This document shows positions 23,594 through 31,889 of a DNA stretch of 34,311 nt, piece by piece. The position numbers were made by a program, and so were the translations under genes. How positions within the stretch are numbered: position 1 is the first letter of the stretch; every line of letters starts with the position of its first letter. Below the pieces are notes generated by a model. The model saw nothing but the letters and a program-made list of their open reading frames with translations. It did not search any database and was not told where the DNA came from. Origin of the DNA: Candidatus Campbellbacteria bacterium (lineage in GTDB: Bacteria > Patescibacteriota > Minisyncoccia > Phycocordibacterales > JABAAK01); assembly GCA_028817035.1 (NCBI GenBank), contig JAPPQH010000004.1:1-34311 (forward strand). Reading direction: 5' to 3'.

Positions 23594-23965
23594 ATGAAAA
23601 ATATAAAGAAAATATACTTGTCCATTTGGTTGCTGATAATTTTTTTACTTGCCACACCAACCGTTGCGCAAAACAGAATTATAGTAAATCTAAGGGGTGG
23701 TAATGAGATTGTGGATAGCGGCGGTGATGCAAGGCAATTTGTGGGAGATCTCTATGAGTTTTTGATAATTGTCGGTGGAATACTTGCTGTTATTATGTTT
23801 TCTTTTGGTGCTTTTATTTATATATTTTCTGAGGCAATACCCAAAAAGGTGGATGGGAAGGAATATATGGTTTATTCCATTCTTGGCGTTGTGGTAATTC
23901 TTTCATCATATCTCATATTCCAAACGATATGGGGCACAAATGTCTTAAAGGAAATTGGAATATAA
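23594..23965 (+). CDS. VirB2/TrbC-like pilin candidate
   Basis: The 123-residue product has a signal peptide (about 1-25, ending TVAQ), a short polar stretch, and two transmembrane helices at about 52-78 and 92-112. These are joined by a small basic loop (PKKVDGKE). That is the layout of VirB2/TrbC pilins, which are processed, stored in the inner membrane and assembled into the pilus. Sequence alone does not prove the family, because two-helix proteins are common; context with VirB4, PrgI and VirB6-like genes supports it. The ATG at 23594 follows the previous stop by one base, and the next gene starts two bases after its own stop. Confidence 0.7.
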   Translation: MKNIKKIYLSIWLLIIFLLATPTVAQNRIIVNLRGGNEIVDSGGDARQFVGDLYEFLIIVGGILAVIMFSFGAFIYIFSEAIPKKVDGKEYMVYSILGVVVILSSYLIFQTIWGTNVLKEIGI

Positions 23966-23967
23966 AT

Positions 23968-25302
23968 ATGGAATCTGGAAATAAAAAAATTGTCGTGATA
24001 GGGAGTGTAATTTTTCTTATGATTGTTTTGGTGGTCGGTTCAGTTCTTTGGTTTCTTTCTGATACCAGTTCAAACATATCTGTGCGAGATAGTGGGGATT
24101 CTGGAGAAGTTCCGTTTAGTTTTATAGATGAGATTGAGGATGTGGAGACAGACAATACACAGGATGATTTTTTTAATTCCCAAGTGGTAGAAACCGATGG
24201 GGATGTTGACTCTTTTGAGAATATAAACACCCAAAACAACCCATCGGTTAATGAAGGAGGGGCAGATGCGCGAAATGTGGAAACAACCAGTAGAGACATA
24301 TCGGGTATTTCAAATGCTGTTAAAATATTTCCAAAAGCGGCTGCTGGTTTGAATTTGTTGGATTCAAAAGTTCGTTTGGTTGAGAGGTCATCAGGAAATA
24401 TATATGAAATAAAATTGGGAAACAAAGAATCTATACACACTCCAAAAAGAATAACCAACGCGAGTATTTTGCGTGTCAGAAACGCGATTGTTTCTGGGGA
24501 AGGGGCGGTTGTTCAATATGAGGATATACAGACAGATGAATTGAGGACATTATTCACAACAATAGGAGTAGAAACTGGTGGCTTTTCAAAACTAACAAGA
24601 GGGACATTATTACAAAGTGCTCCTTTTATAGGGTGGTCTTCCAAAAATAAAAAAGTTTTTTATATCAATCAAAATGAATCTGGCGTTGAAGGTTTTGTTA
24701 CAAACACAGGTGGCAGATCACCGGCAAAAGTTTTTGAGTCCTCGTTTCTCTCATGGAGACCAATTGTTGCAGAAGACGGAGCGATTGGTGTTTTGACAGC
24801 TCCTTCAAGATTTACAAAAGGATTTTTATATAAGGTTGAAAATAGCGGTAATCTATCTTTAGTAACAGGAGATGTGGACGGGCTTTCTATTGCAAATCCA
24901 AAATCTTTTGATAAGTTTGTTATATCTTTTATATCTAACGGTCTGCTTAGGATAAGCCTTGTTGATAACAAATCAAAAAGAGTTGTTCTTTTCAGTTTTC
25001 AAACACTTGCTGAAAAATGTGCTATGGGAAACAAGATAATAGTATGTGGCGTTCCCAAAGATTTAGATGGCGATGGTTTTATAGCCTCAGACCTTCCTGA
25101 TTCTTGGTATAGAGGAGAGGGTGTTTTTGAGGACAGTATTCTCTTTATAAATATGGAAAATGGCGAGATATTCAAGACCATTGACCCCACAAGAGAGGCA
25201 GGAGAGGAGGTTGATTTTTATAGGGCGATTGTCACAGATGATGACAAAAAGGTTGTTTTCATAAACAAGAGGGATGAGTCGGTCTGGGTAGCCTTTAATT
25301 AG
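23968..25302 (+). CDS. Membrane-anchored protein with a beta-propeller-like domain
   Basis: The 444-residue product has an N-terminal transmembrane helix (about 8-30) and an acidic Ser/Asn-rich linker (about 31-110). A large beta-rich domain follows, with repeated strands in the pattern of seven-bladed propellers, for instance IYEIKLG, FIGWSSKNKKVFYIN, FLYKVENSGNLSLV and KVVFINKRDESVWVAF. Such propellers usually bind partners and are not enzymes. A loop DLDGDGFI resembles a calcium site. I believe proteins of this kind accompany VirB4-type genes in Parcubacteria, from memory only. It is the last gene of the cluster, and its stop overlaps that of convergent yidC by 8 bases. Confidence 0.68.
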   Translation: MESGNKKIVVIGSVIFLMIVLVVGSVLWFLSDTSSNISVRDSGDSGEVPFSFIDEIEDVETDNTQDDFFNSQVVETDGDVDSFENINTQNNPSVNEGGADARNVETTSRDISGISNAVKIFPKAAAGLNLLDSKVRLVERSSGNIYEIKLGNKESIHTPKRITNASILRVRNAIVSGEGAVVQYEDIQTDELRTLFTTIGVETGGFSKLTRGTLLQSAPFIGWSSKNKKVFYINQNESGVEGFVTNTGGRSPAKVFESSFLSWRPIVAEDGAIGVLTAPSRFTKGFLYKVENSGNLSLVTGDVDGLSIANPKSFDKFVISFISNGLLRISLVDNKSKRVVLFSFQTLAEKCAMGNKIIVCGVPKDLDGDGFIASDLPDSWYRGEGVFEDSILFINMENGEIFKTIDPTREAGEEVDFYRAIVTDDDKKVVFINKRDESVWVAFN

Positions 25303-26023
25303 CCTTATTATTGCTGTTTCGCTTCATCACCATTGGTCTAAATATCAGCATTTCCTGCAATATAGAAACAAGGGCAGTTGCGGTCCAGTAGAGGGCAACC
25401 GCGCCCGAGAGGTAAAAAGAGGTGATGGCGACCATTGGGGGCAAAATAATAAACATCCATTTTTCCATTTTTTTTCTCATCAAATCCATTTGTTCTGTTG
25501 ATGCCTTTCTTGGACGAGAAAAAATAGCTTTCAATAAAAAGTATTGTGAGATAAAAGCAAAAACTGCAAGTAACAAACTTTGTGAGGAAAGATCAATGTT
25601 GAGTAAAGATCCATTTATAGTTGAAGGAAACTCTACAAAAGAATATAGTAAATCACTTCTTGCGACAAAAATCTCATCTCTAATTATTATAAGAGAAACT
25701 GTTATTATAATTGGTATCTGAAGTATTATTGAAAGGATTCCCAAAAACGGATGGAAGTTGTGTTCTTTGAAAAGTTTTTGTATCCTTATAAAAAACTCTT
25801 CTTTGTTGTTTTCATATTTTTTCTTTATCTCTTCCATCTTCTTGCTTATCTCTTCCTGGACCTGTTGATTGTGAAACGATATCATCAAAAGTGGAAACAG
25901 TATTATTTTTATTATTATAGGTATCACCACCATCGCTATAGCGATATTATCTCCTAATAAAGAAATAATAAATATAATAGAGTTGTATATAGGAGCGTAT
26001 ATTACTGTTGAAAAAAAACCCAT
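25295..26023 (-). CDS. yidC: YidC/Oxa1 membrane protein insertase
   Basis: YidC inserts and folds inner-membrane proteins, alone or with SecYEG. The 242-residue product is of the short Gram-positive/Oxa1 type without the large periplasmic domain of Escherichia coli YidC. It shows five hydrophobic segments: an amphipathic start (about 1-20), a helix near 26-47, a charged coiled hairpin (EISKKMEEIKKKYENNKEE), helices near 95-112, 147-167 and 190-206, and a final segment. The rpmH-rnpA-yidC order is the conserved neighbourhood of the bacterial origin. It starts 6 bases after rnpA, with no ribosome binding site. It may insert the many membrane proteins of the adjacent secretion-like cluster. Confidence 0.92.
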   Translation of the reverse strand: MGFFSTVIYAPIYNSIIFIISLLGDNIAIAMVVIPIIIKIILFPLLMISFHNQQVQEEISKKMEEIKKKYENNKEEFFIRIQKLFKEHNFHPFLGILSIILQIPIIITVSLIIIRDEIFVARSDLLYSFVEFPSTINGSLLNIDLSSQSLLLAVFAFISQYFLLKAIFSRPRKASTEQMDLMRKKMEKWMFIILPPMVAITSFYLSGAVALYWTATALVSILQEMLIFRPMVMKRNSNNKAN

Positions 26024-26029
26024 AATAAT

Positions 26030-26350
26030 TTAGTTAAGCAACCTTTCTTGTTTCAATAATTTTATCATTGTTTCTTTTATATGTTCTTTGTTATATATAA
26101 AAAAAAGACCTGAAAAAGATTTTAGGTTTGGTTTGTTCTTTTCAAGTGCGCCTCTCATTATTCTTTTCATTCTATTTCTATCTGTTGCAAGCTTCTCCAC
26201 CTTTTTGCTTATTGAAAAAGACACATACACAGTTTCTGTTCTTCCCTTGGTGTATACAAACTTCATATTCTTTTCAATATAAGATTTCTTACCAACAGAC
26301 ATTACCTTTTTTACACCATCCCTGTCAAGCGACTTTATTTCTAAAACCAT
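26030..26350 (-). CDS. rnpA: Ribonuclease P protein component
   Basis: RnpA is the protein subunit of RNase P, which matures the 5' ends of tRNAs. The 106-residue product has the family core: YVSFSISKKVEKLATDRNRM followed by KRIMRGAL, equivalent to the conserved RNR motif that contacts the RNA subunit. A hydrophobic strand GLFFIYNKE and a C-terminal helix follow. The ATG is placed three bases after the rpmH stop. The sequence AGG 4 bases before the start is too close for a normal ribosome binding site. Confidence 0.9.
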   Translation of the reverse strand: MVLEIKSLDRDGVKKVMSVGKKSYIEKNMKFVYTKGRTETVYVSFSISKKVEKLATDRNRMKRIMRGALEKNKPNLKSFSGLFFIYNKEHIKETMIKLLKQERLLN

Positions 26351-26353
26351 AAC

Positions 26354-26488
26354 CTAAACTGTTATGCGAGTGCGTTTTTTCATTCGCCTTCTTTTTAGTA
26401 TGGCTTGACCTCCTTTGGTTTTTGACCTATTCAAAAAACCGTGTGTCTTTAAGCGTTTTCTCTTTTTTGGACTATAAGTAGTTGACAT
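26354..26488 (-). CDS. rpmH: 50S ribosomal protein L34
   Basis: L34 is a short basic protein of the large subunit. The 44-residue product reads SPKKRKRLKTHGFLNRSKTK near its start and ends in RRRMKKRTRITV, a close match to the family. I placed the start at 26488 because upstream in-frame sequence does not resemble L34. A well-formed promoter lies just upstream on the minus strand. It heads the rpmH-rnpA-yidC operon next to dnaA. Confidence 0.95.
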   Translation of the reverse strand: MSTTYSPKKRKRLKTHGFLNRSKTKGGQAILKRRRMKKRTRITV

Positions 26489-26506
26489 AATAAAGCAACA
26501 CCAATC

Positions 26507-26535
26507 AGTATACATTTTATGGGAGTTTGTTGCAA
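26507..26535 (-). promoter_or_regulatory. Promoter of the rpmH-rnpA-yidC operon
   Basis: On the minus strand TTGCAA (26535-26530) and TATACT (26512-26507) are separated by exactly 17 bases, a good sigma-70-type promoter. It would start transcription about 12 bases before the rpmH ATG. The same -35 sequence TTGCAA occurs in the promoter of the RNA candidate at 33116-33228. Confidence 0.6.
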
Positions 26536-26634
26536 CCCACAACCTTTGCACTTTTTTTACACTTTTGCAGGGGTTGAAAAAATCAACAACAAATGAGAAA
26601 GTGGTCTTACATTTACAAATTTATTCAGATAAGT

Positions 26635-26643
26635 TACTATATA
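26635..26643 (+). promoter_or_regulatory. Candidate -10 region of dnaA
   Basis: The overlapping hexamers TACTAT (26635-26640) and TATATA (26638-26643) end 10 and 7 bases before the dnaA ATG, again compatible with a leaderless or nearly leaderless transcript. The 162-base gap between rpmH and dnaA also holds CAACCCACA at 26533-26541, a possible weak DnaA box, and a GTTGA-AAAAA-TCAAC hairpin. Confidence 0.4.
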
Positions 26644-26650
26644 AAACAAT

Positions 26651-28060
26651 ATGAGGAACAACATCTCTTCTTACAACACAAAAAAGGTCGAAACAGAAGG
26701 AGTTATAAATGCAGCAACCTTGTGGGAGGGGGTTCTTGATAACATAAAGACAAGTGTTCAAGACACCACATTTGCGACTTGGTTCAAGGGGACACACATC
26801 ATTAAATTTAAGGATGGAGTTGTCCACATAGGAGTCCAAAATGAATTCACAAGAAGTTGGCTCAACCAAAAACACTACAGACTTATTTTGAAAGAGCTAA
26901 GAGACAAGGTTGAAAGCGTGAGAGCGATTAAGTTTGTTGTATCAACAAATATAAAATCTTTGGCAAACAGAGAGAGAAAAATAAATGTGAAAAACAATAC
27001 TAACAAATCCGGAGATCTTGCTCTTGAAAGATATCAAATAGACAGAGAAGACAACTTAAACCCAAGGTATACTTTTGATACCTTTGTTGTTGCTCCGTTC
27101 AATGAGATAGCAAGCACTGCCGCAGAAGCTGTTGTAAACAAACCTGGCATGACATACAATCCGTTTTTTGTGTACGGTCCTGCCGGTGTTGGAAAGACAC
27201 ACTTGCTACAAGCAATAGGAAACAAATTAAAATCACTGAACACAAACTTACGCGGATATTATGTAACATCAGAAATGTTTTGTTCTGATTTTCTTAACTC
27301 CATAAAAAGAGGGGACATAGGAAGGTTTGTTGGAAAATTTGAAAAGTATGATTTTTTGATTTTTGATGACACGCAATTCTTAATGAACAAAGAAAAAACT
27401 ATGGAAGCGCTATTCAATGTTTTTAACCGACTTCACCAATCAAACAAACAAATGGTTCTTTCCTCAGATGTTCATCCAGCAGATTTGAATGGGGCAGAGG
27501 AAAGGCTAAAGTCCCGATTCTGCTCTGGCATAACTCTTGGATTAAATGCACCTGATTTTGAGTCAAGATGTATGATAATAAAGGAGAAAATGAGAGAAAG
27601 GGGTCTGTCATTGCAGGAAAGCACTGTTGAGCTTATAGCAAAAGATGTTGAGGCAAGTGTAAGGGAGTTGGAGGGAATTATGAATCTGATACTCATACAC
27701 ATGGAGATGAAAAATGGGGATTTGAGTGTTGAAAACATAAGAACCCTTGTAAAACAGTTCATAAGACCTAAAAAGGCGGTGTCTATGCAGGAAGTTATAA
27801 GAAAAGTCTGTAATTTTTACGACATAAAAGAAGAAACCGTTATGTCATCAATGAGAAGCCGTAAGATCGTCCAAGCAAGACAATTAATTATGTATATTCT
27901 CAGAGAGTATGCAAACATTCCTTTCTCAACCATAGGTCAATATCTAAAAAGGGATCACACAACAGTTATACACTCTTGTGAAAAAATTAAAAAAGAGCTA
28001 ACCAAAAACAAAGTTTTGGCGGAAGACTTCAGACAGTTACGCGGAATATTAAATATGTAA
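26651..28060 (+). CDS. dnaA: Chromosomal replication initiator DnaA
   Basis: DnaA binds origin boxes and opens the duplex. The 469-residue product has the four-domain layout. The N-terminal domain I includes TTFATWFKGT, and a short linker follows. The AAA+ domain III has Walker A GPAGVGKT at 176-183 and Walker B FLIFDDTQFL, with the sensor region ERLKSRF. The C-terminal DNA-binding domain IV has YLKRDHTTVIHSCEKI, equivalent to the DnaA signature. All motifs are intact. It diverges from rpmH and precedes dnaN, the standard origin arrangement. Confidence 0.96.
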   Translation: MRNNISSYNTKKVETEGVINAATLWEGVLDNIKTSVQDTTFATWFKGTHIIKFKDGVVHIGVQNEFTRSWLNQKHYRLILKELRDKVESVRAIKFVVSTNIKSLANRERKINVKNNTNKSGDLALERYQIDREDNLNPRYTFDTFVVAPFNEIASTAAEAVVNKPGMTYNPFFVYGPAGVGKTHLLQAIGNKLKSLNTNLRGYYVTSEMFCSDFLNSIKRGDIGRFVGKFEKYDFLIFDDTQFLMNKEKTMEALFNVFNRLHQSNKQMVLSSDVHPADLNGAEERLKSRFCSGITLGLNAPDFESRCMIIKEKMRERGLSLQESTVELIAKDVEASVRELEGIMNLILIHMEMKNGDLSVENIRTLVKQFIRPKKAVSMQEVIRKVCNFYDIKEETVMSSMRSRKIVQARQLIMYILREYANIPFSTIGQYLKRDHTTVIHSCEKIKKELTKNKVLAEDFRQLRGILNM

Positions 28061-28284
28061 AACCATAGCAAACTCTGTTAATATCATGTTAAATACCTTG
28101 CAACAATCCACACATCAAACCACACTTAAGGGATATGTAAAATTAATTAAGGTTGGAGCAAGGTTCATTAAGAAACATATCAACAGAAATATTCTTAAAA
28201 TATTCAACAATATAAAAGAATTAGTTTGTATTCCACAGTTTGAAGACAATAATAAAAGATATAATAATTATATATAATAAATAT
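28061..28284. other. Candidate replication origin region between dnaA and dnaN
   Basis: This 224-bp non-coding gap lies at the usual origin position. It holds candidate boxes CAATCCACA (28104-28112), CAAACCACA (28116-28124) and TATTCCACA (28229-28237). Each keeps the CCACA half of the classical TTATCCACA but differs in the first half. An almost pure A/T tract at 28256-28284 could serve as the unwinding element. Proof would need GC-skew or DnaA-binding data. A 63-codon reading frame here looks like chance. Confidence 0.45.
28273..28278 (+). promoter_or_regulatory. -10 box of dnaN
   Basis: TATAAT ends 6 bases before the dnaN ATG at 28285, so a transcript from it would begin at or beside the start codon. 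A second TATAAT lies at 28260-28265. Both are inside the A/T tract, so chance occurrence is possible. Confidence 0.4.
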
Positions 28285-29388
28285 ATGAAATTTGAATTGA
28301 CAGCAGAAGATTTTTTCAAATGTGTATCCTTGGCTGATAGGGTGAGTAAAAAAAGGTCTATAGCAACAAACAACCTTGTCCATTCAATTCACATTGAGGC
28401 GAAAGAAGATGTGATAATTCTCAAGGCAATGAATAATATGGGAATATCAATAACTCAGCCCGCGACTGTCTTTAAGGACGGATCTGTTCTTTTGCCGGGC
28501 AGCATACTTCACGGCTTTGTTTCAAACATATCGCCAGAAGCCGTATTGAGCATTGAGAAAAAGGGTTCTATGCTAAGCATAAGCACATCACACAATGAGG
28601 CGGAGATAGAGCTTTTCAAGGAGGAAGAGTTTCCTTCTTTTCCAGAAATAGAAAACACAACCACATTTGAGGTTCTAAAAGAGGTTCTTCTTCAGGGAAT
28701 AGAAAATGTGTCCCACATTGCATCACCGATTCTCTCCAAACCAGAACTTGCGACACTTCACATATACACAAAAGACGACATACTTCATTTTGTCGCAGGT
28801 GATAGATCTCGGATGGCGGAAAAAAAGATGCTTAACACAAAAATTGAAAATGATGTATATATTTTGTTGCCTATTGAAAATGTTCCAGATGTATATTATC
28901 TTTTGAAATCTGTCTACAAGCCGGTAAAAGTTTCTTTCAATGAGCAATATGTTTCATTTGAATCAGATGGCATATATTTCTTCTCGCGCTTGATAGATGG
29001 GTCTTTTCCTAAATATCTTGACCTCATACCAAAAAGTTCGGTGTCTGAGGTAAAATTGATAAAGAATGATTTGCTTTCATTTTTTAAGAAAGCGCCATAT
29101 TTTTCAGATAAATTTAACAGAATGAGAATAGAGGCAGATTCTGAAAAAAAGACATGTGTTTGCACAATTGAGAATAGCGGTGTCGGAAGGACAAGAGAGA
29201 TAATCCCGTCAGATGTAATAGGGGAGTCGTTTTCAGCAAAATTTGATTACCAATACATATATGACCCGCTACAGTCCATAACATCCAATCACCTTAAAAT
29301 AATATTTTATGGACTCGGAAAACCAGCGGTGATGAAAGACACCAACGATGACTCCTTCACTTATATAGTTGCGCCAATAATAGATTAA
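28285..29388 (+). CDS. dnaN: DNA polymerase III beta sliding clamp
   Basis: The beta clamp encircles DNA and tethers the replicative polymerase. The 367-residue product has the normal length and the three repeated clamp domains. Recognisable segments are ATLHIYTKDDILHFVAGDRS in the middle domain and the C-terminal region ending SFTYIVAPIID, near the usual family ending that forms the partner-binding pocket. I placed the start at the ATG 28285 (MKFELTAEDF), because in-frame sequence before it is A/T-rich non-coding DNA. Its stop overlaps the stop of the convergent penicillin-binding protein gene. Confidence 0.94.
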   Translation: MKFELTAEDFFKCVSLADRVSKKRSIATNNLVHSIHIEAKEDVIILKAMNNMGISITQPATVFKDGSVLLPGSILHGFVSNISPEAVLSIEKKGSMLSISTSHNEAEIELFKEEEFPSFPEIENTTTFEVLKEVLLQGIENVSHIASPILSKPELATLHIYTKDDILHFVAGDRSRMAEKKMLNTKIENDVYILLPIENVPDVYYLLKSVYKPVKVSFNEQYVSFESDGIYFFSRLIDGSFPKYLDLIPKSSVSEVKLIKNDLLSFFKKAPYFSDKFNRMRIEADSEKKTCVCTIENSGVGRTREIIPSDVIGESFSAKFDYQYIYDPLQSITSNHLKIIFYGLGKPAVMKDTNDDSFTYIVAPIID

Positions 29389-31877
29389 ATTATATTTATT
29401 TCAACTTCCTCTGTTGTGGAGTTAAACACGGAATCGCGTGCAATAACCTTTATCACATTTTTTCCATCTTTTGAGTGTGGTGTTTGGTTTGGTATAAATT
29501 TGAAAAAGGGTATTGATCCAAGAACACCAAGAAGGTTGTCATTCAAATAAACCTCATAAGACTTTATCCTGTATTTTCCATTTGAAGAAAATGATATTGT
29601 TATTTCGTCTGATTCTTTATAAATACCACCTTCAACTGGTCTAACTATTTTTACTTCTGGAAAGTTTGATGGTATGTGTATATTATCCTCATAATTTGGT
29701 TTTGTTGGAAAATCATTCTCCGACACATTTCTCCTTACCCACTCGCCAACACTGTGCTCCCAGAGATGATATTGCGGTGTTGTGCTTGGAACTTCGGGAA
29801 CACTACCTCTTGGGTCATCTTTATCAATCCAATGCAGTATTGAATGAGGATCAAATGTGTGACCCAACTTCCTTGTTTCTTCCGGCGTGTGTTCTGTCGC
29901 AAGACCTTTTGATATTGTGTCTATCTCAAATTCTTCATTTCCTATCCACACACCATTAAGAACAGGATTCGCGTTTTTTGTATCAACAAATGGTGGGGCA
30001 AACCTATCACCCTCATCTCCATGTTCTCTAAGTGCTATTTTTACAATCTCATTCCACATTGGCGCAACAATAAAGCCCGCAACTTTTTTAACCATCGGAG
30101 AGTTGTCGTTGTTTCCAGCCCAAACACCAACGGCAACATTTGGTGAATATCCAACAATCCACGCATCCCTATAGTCATTTGTAGTTCCTGTTTTTACAGC
30201 AACATCATGCCCTTCTATGCGTAGGAAAGAATGTTCGCCAAACGCCGGAGCCCTTGCCTCATTGTTCTCCAAAATCTCATTTACCATCCTTGCAACATTT
30301 GCATCAAGGACCTTGTCTTCTTTAAGATCAACCACTTCAACATTTCCCCCAGATTTTTTGTTTATTGACAATATGGAGCGGTAGGGAACAAAAACACCCT
30401 CCCTTCCAAATGTTGCATAGGAATTAACAACATCAACCAACCTGACCTCACCGCCACCCAAAACAAGAGTAAGCCCATATCTTAATGGATCTGTGAGAGT
30501 TGATATTCCCATATTTTGAGCAAGGTTGAATGTTTCATTAAGACCCGCGAGGAAAAGTGTTTTTACAGATGGAACATTTATGGATTGTGCGAGGGCATCT
30601 CTCATTTTTACAGGACCTCTGAATACATTATCGTAATTTTGCGGAGAGTAACACACATCATCCGTTTCAAAATTATCTGGCTCACAGGACTCATGAAACT
30701 GGGTTGGAACATCAAATACAACCGTGTTTGGAGTGAAACCTTTATTAAACGCAGCAGCATAAGCAAACGGCTTGAAAACAGAACCTGGCTGTCTAAGAGA
30801 AGTTGTAACATTAACCCGACCATCAATATCAGGATCAAAATAATCTCTTGACCCAACCATCGCCAAAATTTCACCCGTTTTTACATCTGTTACAATAACA
30901 CCAGCATTTTCTGCGTTGAACTTTGTTTCATTTTCAAGTGCCCCCTTTCTCACAATCTCTTCCAACTGTCTCTGAAGATTATAATCAAGAGTCGTTGTAA
31001 CGCTTAATCCCTCTGATGCAGGGTCATTAATTTTATACCTTTGTGATAGCGCATCTTTTACAAAAAACACAAAATGAGGGGCTTTAATGTTTGTCTCTAT
31101 CCTATCCCTAAACACAACTTCCTCAGCAAGTGCTAAACTGTATTCCTCTTCATCAATCATACCCAAATCAAACATCCTTCTCAAAACAAGATTTTTTCTT
31201 TCTTCAAGGGCATCAACATTTTCTCCATATGGAGAATAAAAAGATGGTGCTTTTGGAAGAGAGGCGATATATGCCGCTTCTGCAAGCGACAAGTCCGCAG
31301 GATCTTTATTGAAAAAAACTTGGCTTGCTTCTCCAACACCATACACAGTTCCTCCGTATGGAATCTCATTTAGGTAAAGCCCCAATATCTCTTCTTTTGT
31401 AAGCACCCCCTCTATTTTTATAGACAAAACCCACTCTTTAAGTTTTCTGGAAATTGATTTATCAAAAGTCAACAGCGTGTTCTTTACAAGCTGTTGTGTA
31501 ATTGTTGACCCTCCCTGTTCAAAGCCGAGAGAAAATATATTGGTAAGCGTCGCCCTCACTATAGAGAGAGGTCTTAAACCAAAGTGGTCATAAAACTTGC
31601 CGTCCTCAATCGCGACCGTGGCGTTTTTTACATGTCTTGAAATGTCGTGAAGGGGAACAAACTGCCGTTTTTTATCTCCCACAAAATCAAACAAGACAAC
31701 CTGCCCTGTGCGGTCAAGTATTTTTGTTGATTGCTCTATTCTCCTTTCTCCAAAAGAGGAAAGATCTGGAATAGGCAAAAGAGCGGTCCATATTATAAGT
31801 ATGCCCGCCAATAGAAAAAATAATGAAATGCCAGTAGTGACAGCTATAATGACACCCTTTGAAACAAAACGCCTCAT
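29385..31877 (-). CDS. Class A penicillin-binding protein (transglycosylase/transpeptidase)
   Basis: This bifunctional enzyme polymerises glycan strands and cross-links them. The 830-residue product has a short cytoplasmic tail and a membrane anchor (about 9-31). The GT51 domain follows, with catalytic Glu91 in EDGKFYDHFGL and GGSTITQQLVKN near 122-133. The transpeptidase domain has SVFK near 365, SINVPSVK and KTGTTNDYRDAW near 555-565. A C-terminal Ig-like domain of about 85 residues ends the protein. I put the start at 31877 (MRRFVSKG); the longer frame would run across the tyrS promoter. All active-site motifs are intact. It shows that the cell makes its own peptidoglycan. Confidence 0.94.
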   Translation of the reverse strand: MRRFVSKGVIIAVTTGISLFFLLAGILIIWTALLPIPDLSSFGERRIEQSTKILDRTGQVVLFDFVGDKKRQFVPLHDISRHVKNATVAIEDGKFYDHFGLRPLSIVRATLTNIFSLGFEQGGSTITQQLVKNTLLTFDKSISRKLKEWVLSIKIEGVLTKEEILGLYLNEIPYGGTVYGVGEASQVFFNKDPADLSLAEAAYIASLPKAPSFYSPYGENVDALEERKNLVLRRMFDLGMIDEEEYSLALAEEVVFRDRIETNIKAPHFVFFVKDALSQRYKINDPASEGLSVTTTLDYNLQRQLEEIVRKGALENETKFNAENAGVIVTDVKTGEILAMVGSRDYFDPDIDGRVNVTTSLRQPGSVFKPFAYAAAFNKGFTPNTVVFDVPTQFHESCEPDNFETDDVCYSPQNYDNVFRGPVKMRDALAQSINVPSVKTLFLAGLNETFNLAQNMGISTLTDPLRYGLTLVLGGGEVRLVDVVNSYATFGREGVFVPYRSILSINKKSGGNVEVVDLKEDKVLDANVARMVNEILENNEARAPAFGEHSFLRIEGHDVAVKTGTTNDYRDAWIVGYSPNVAVGVWAGNNDNSPMVKKVAGFIVAPMWNEIVKIALREHGDEGDRFAPPFVDTKNANPVLNGVWIGNEEFEIDTISKGLATEHTPEETRKLGHTFDPHSILHWIDKDDPRGSVPEVPSTTPQYHLWEHSVGEWVRRNVSENDFPTKPNYEDNIHIPSNFPEVKIVRPVEGGIYKESDEITISFSSNGKYRIKSYEVYLNDNLLGVLGSIPFFKFIPNQTPHSKDGKNVIKVIARDSVFNSTTEEVEINII

Positions 31878-31889
31878 ATTTGCTATAAT
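31859..31889 (+). promoter_or_regulatory. Promoter of tyrS
   Basis: TTGAAA (31859-31864) and an extended -10 TGC-TATAAT (31881-31889) are separated by 19 bases. The start of transcription would be near 31896, giving a leader of about 28 nt before the tyrS ATG. The -10 box overlaps that of the divergent penicillin-binding protein gene. Confidence 0.6.

Noticed and set aside
13138-25302. Integrated conjugative element or prophage
   Set aside because: No relaxase, coupling protein, integrase, flanking repeats or tRNA junction; flanked by rsmA and the origin gene set, with base composition like its surroundings.
28086-28277. A 63-codon open frame between dnaA and dnaN
   Set aside because: It sits in the A/T-rich origin gap, has no recognisable domain and runs into the A/T tract and dnaN promoter; chance is more likely.
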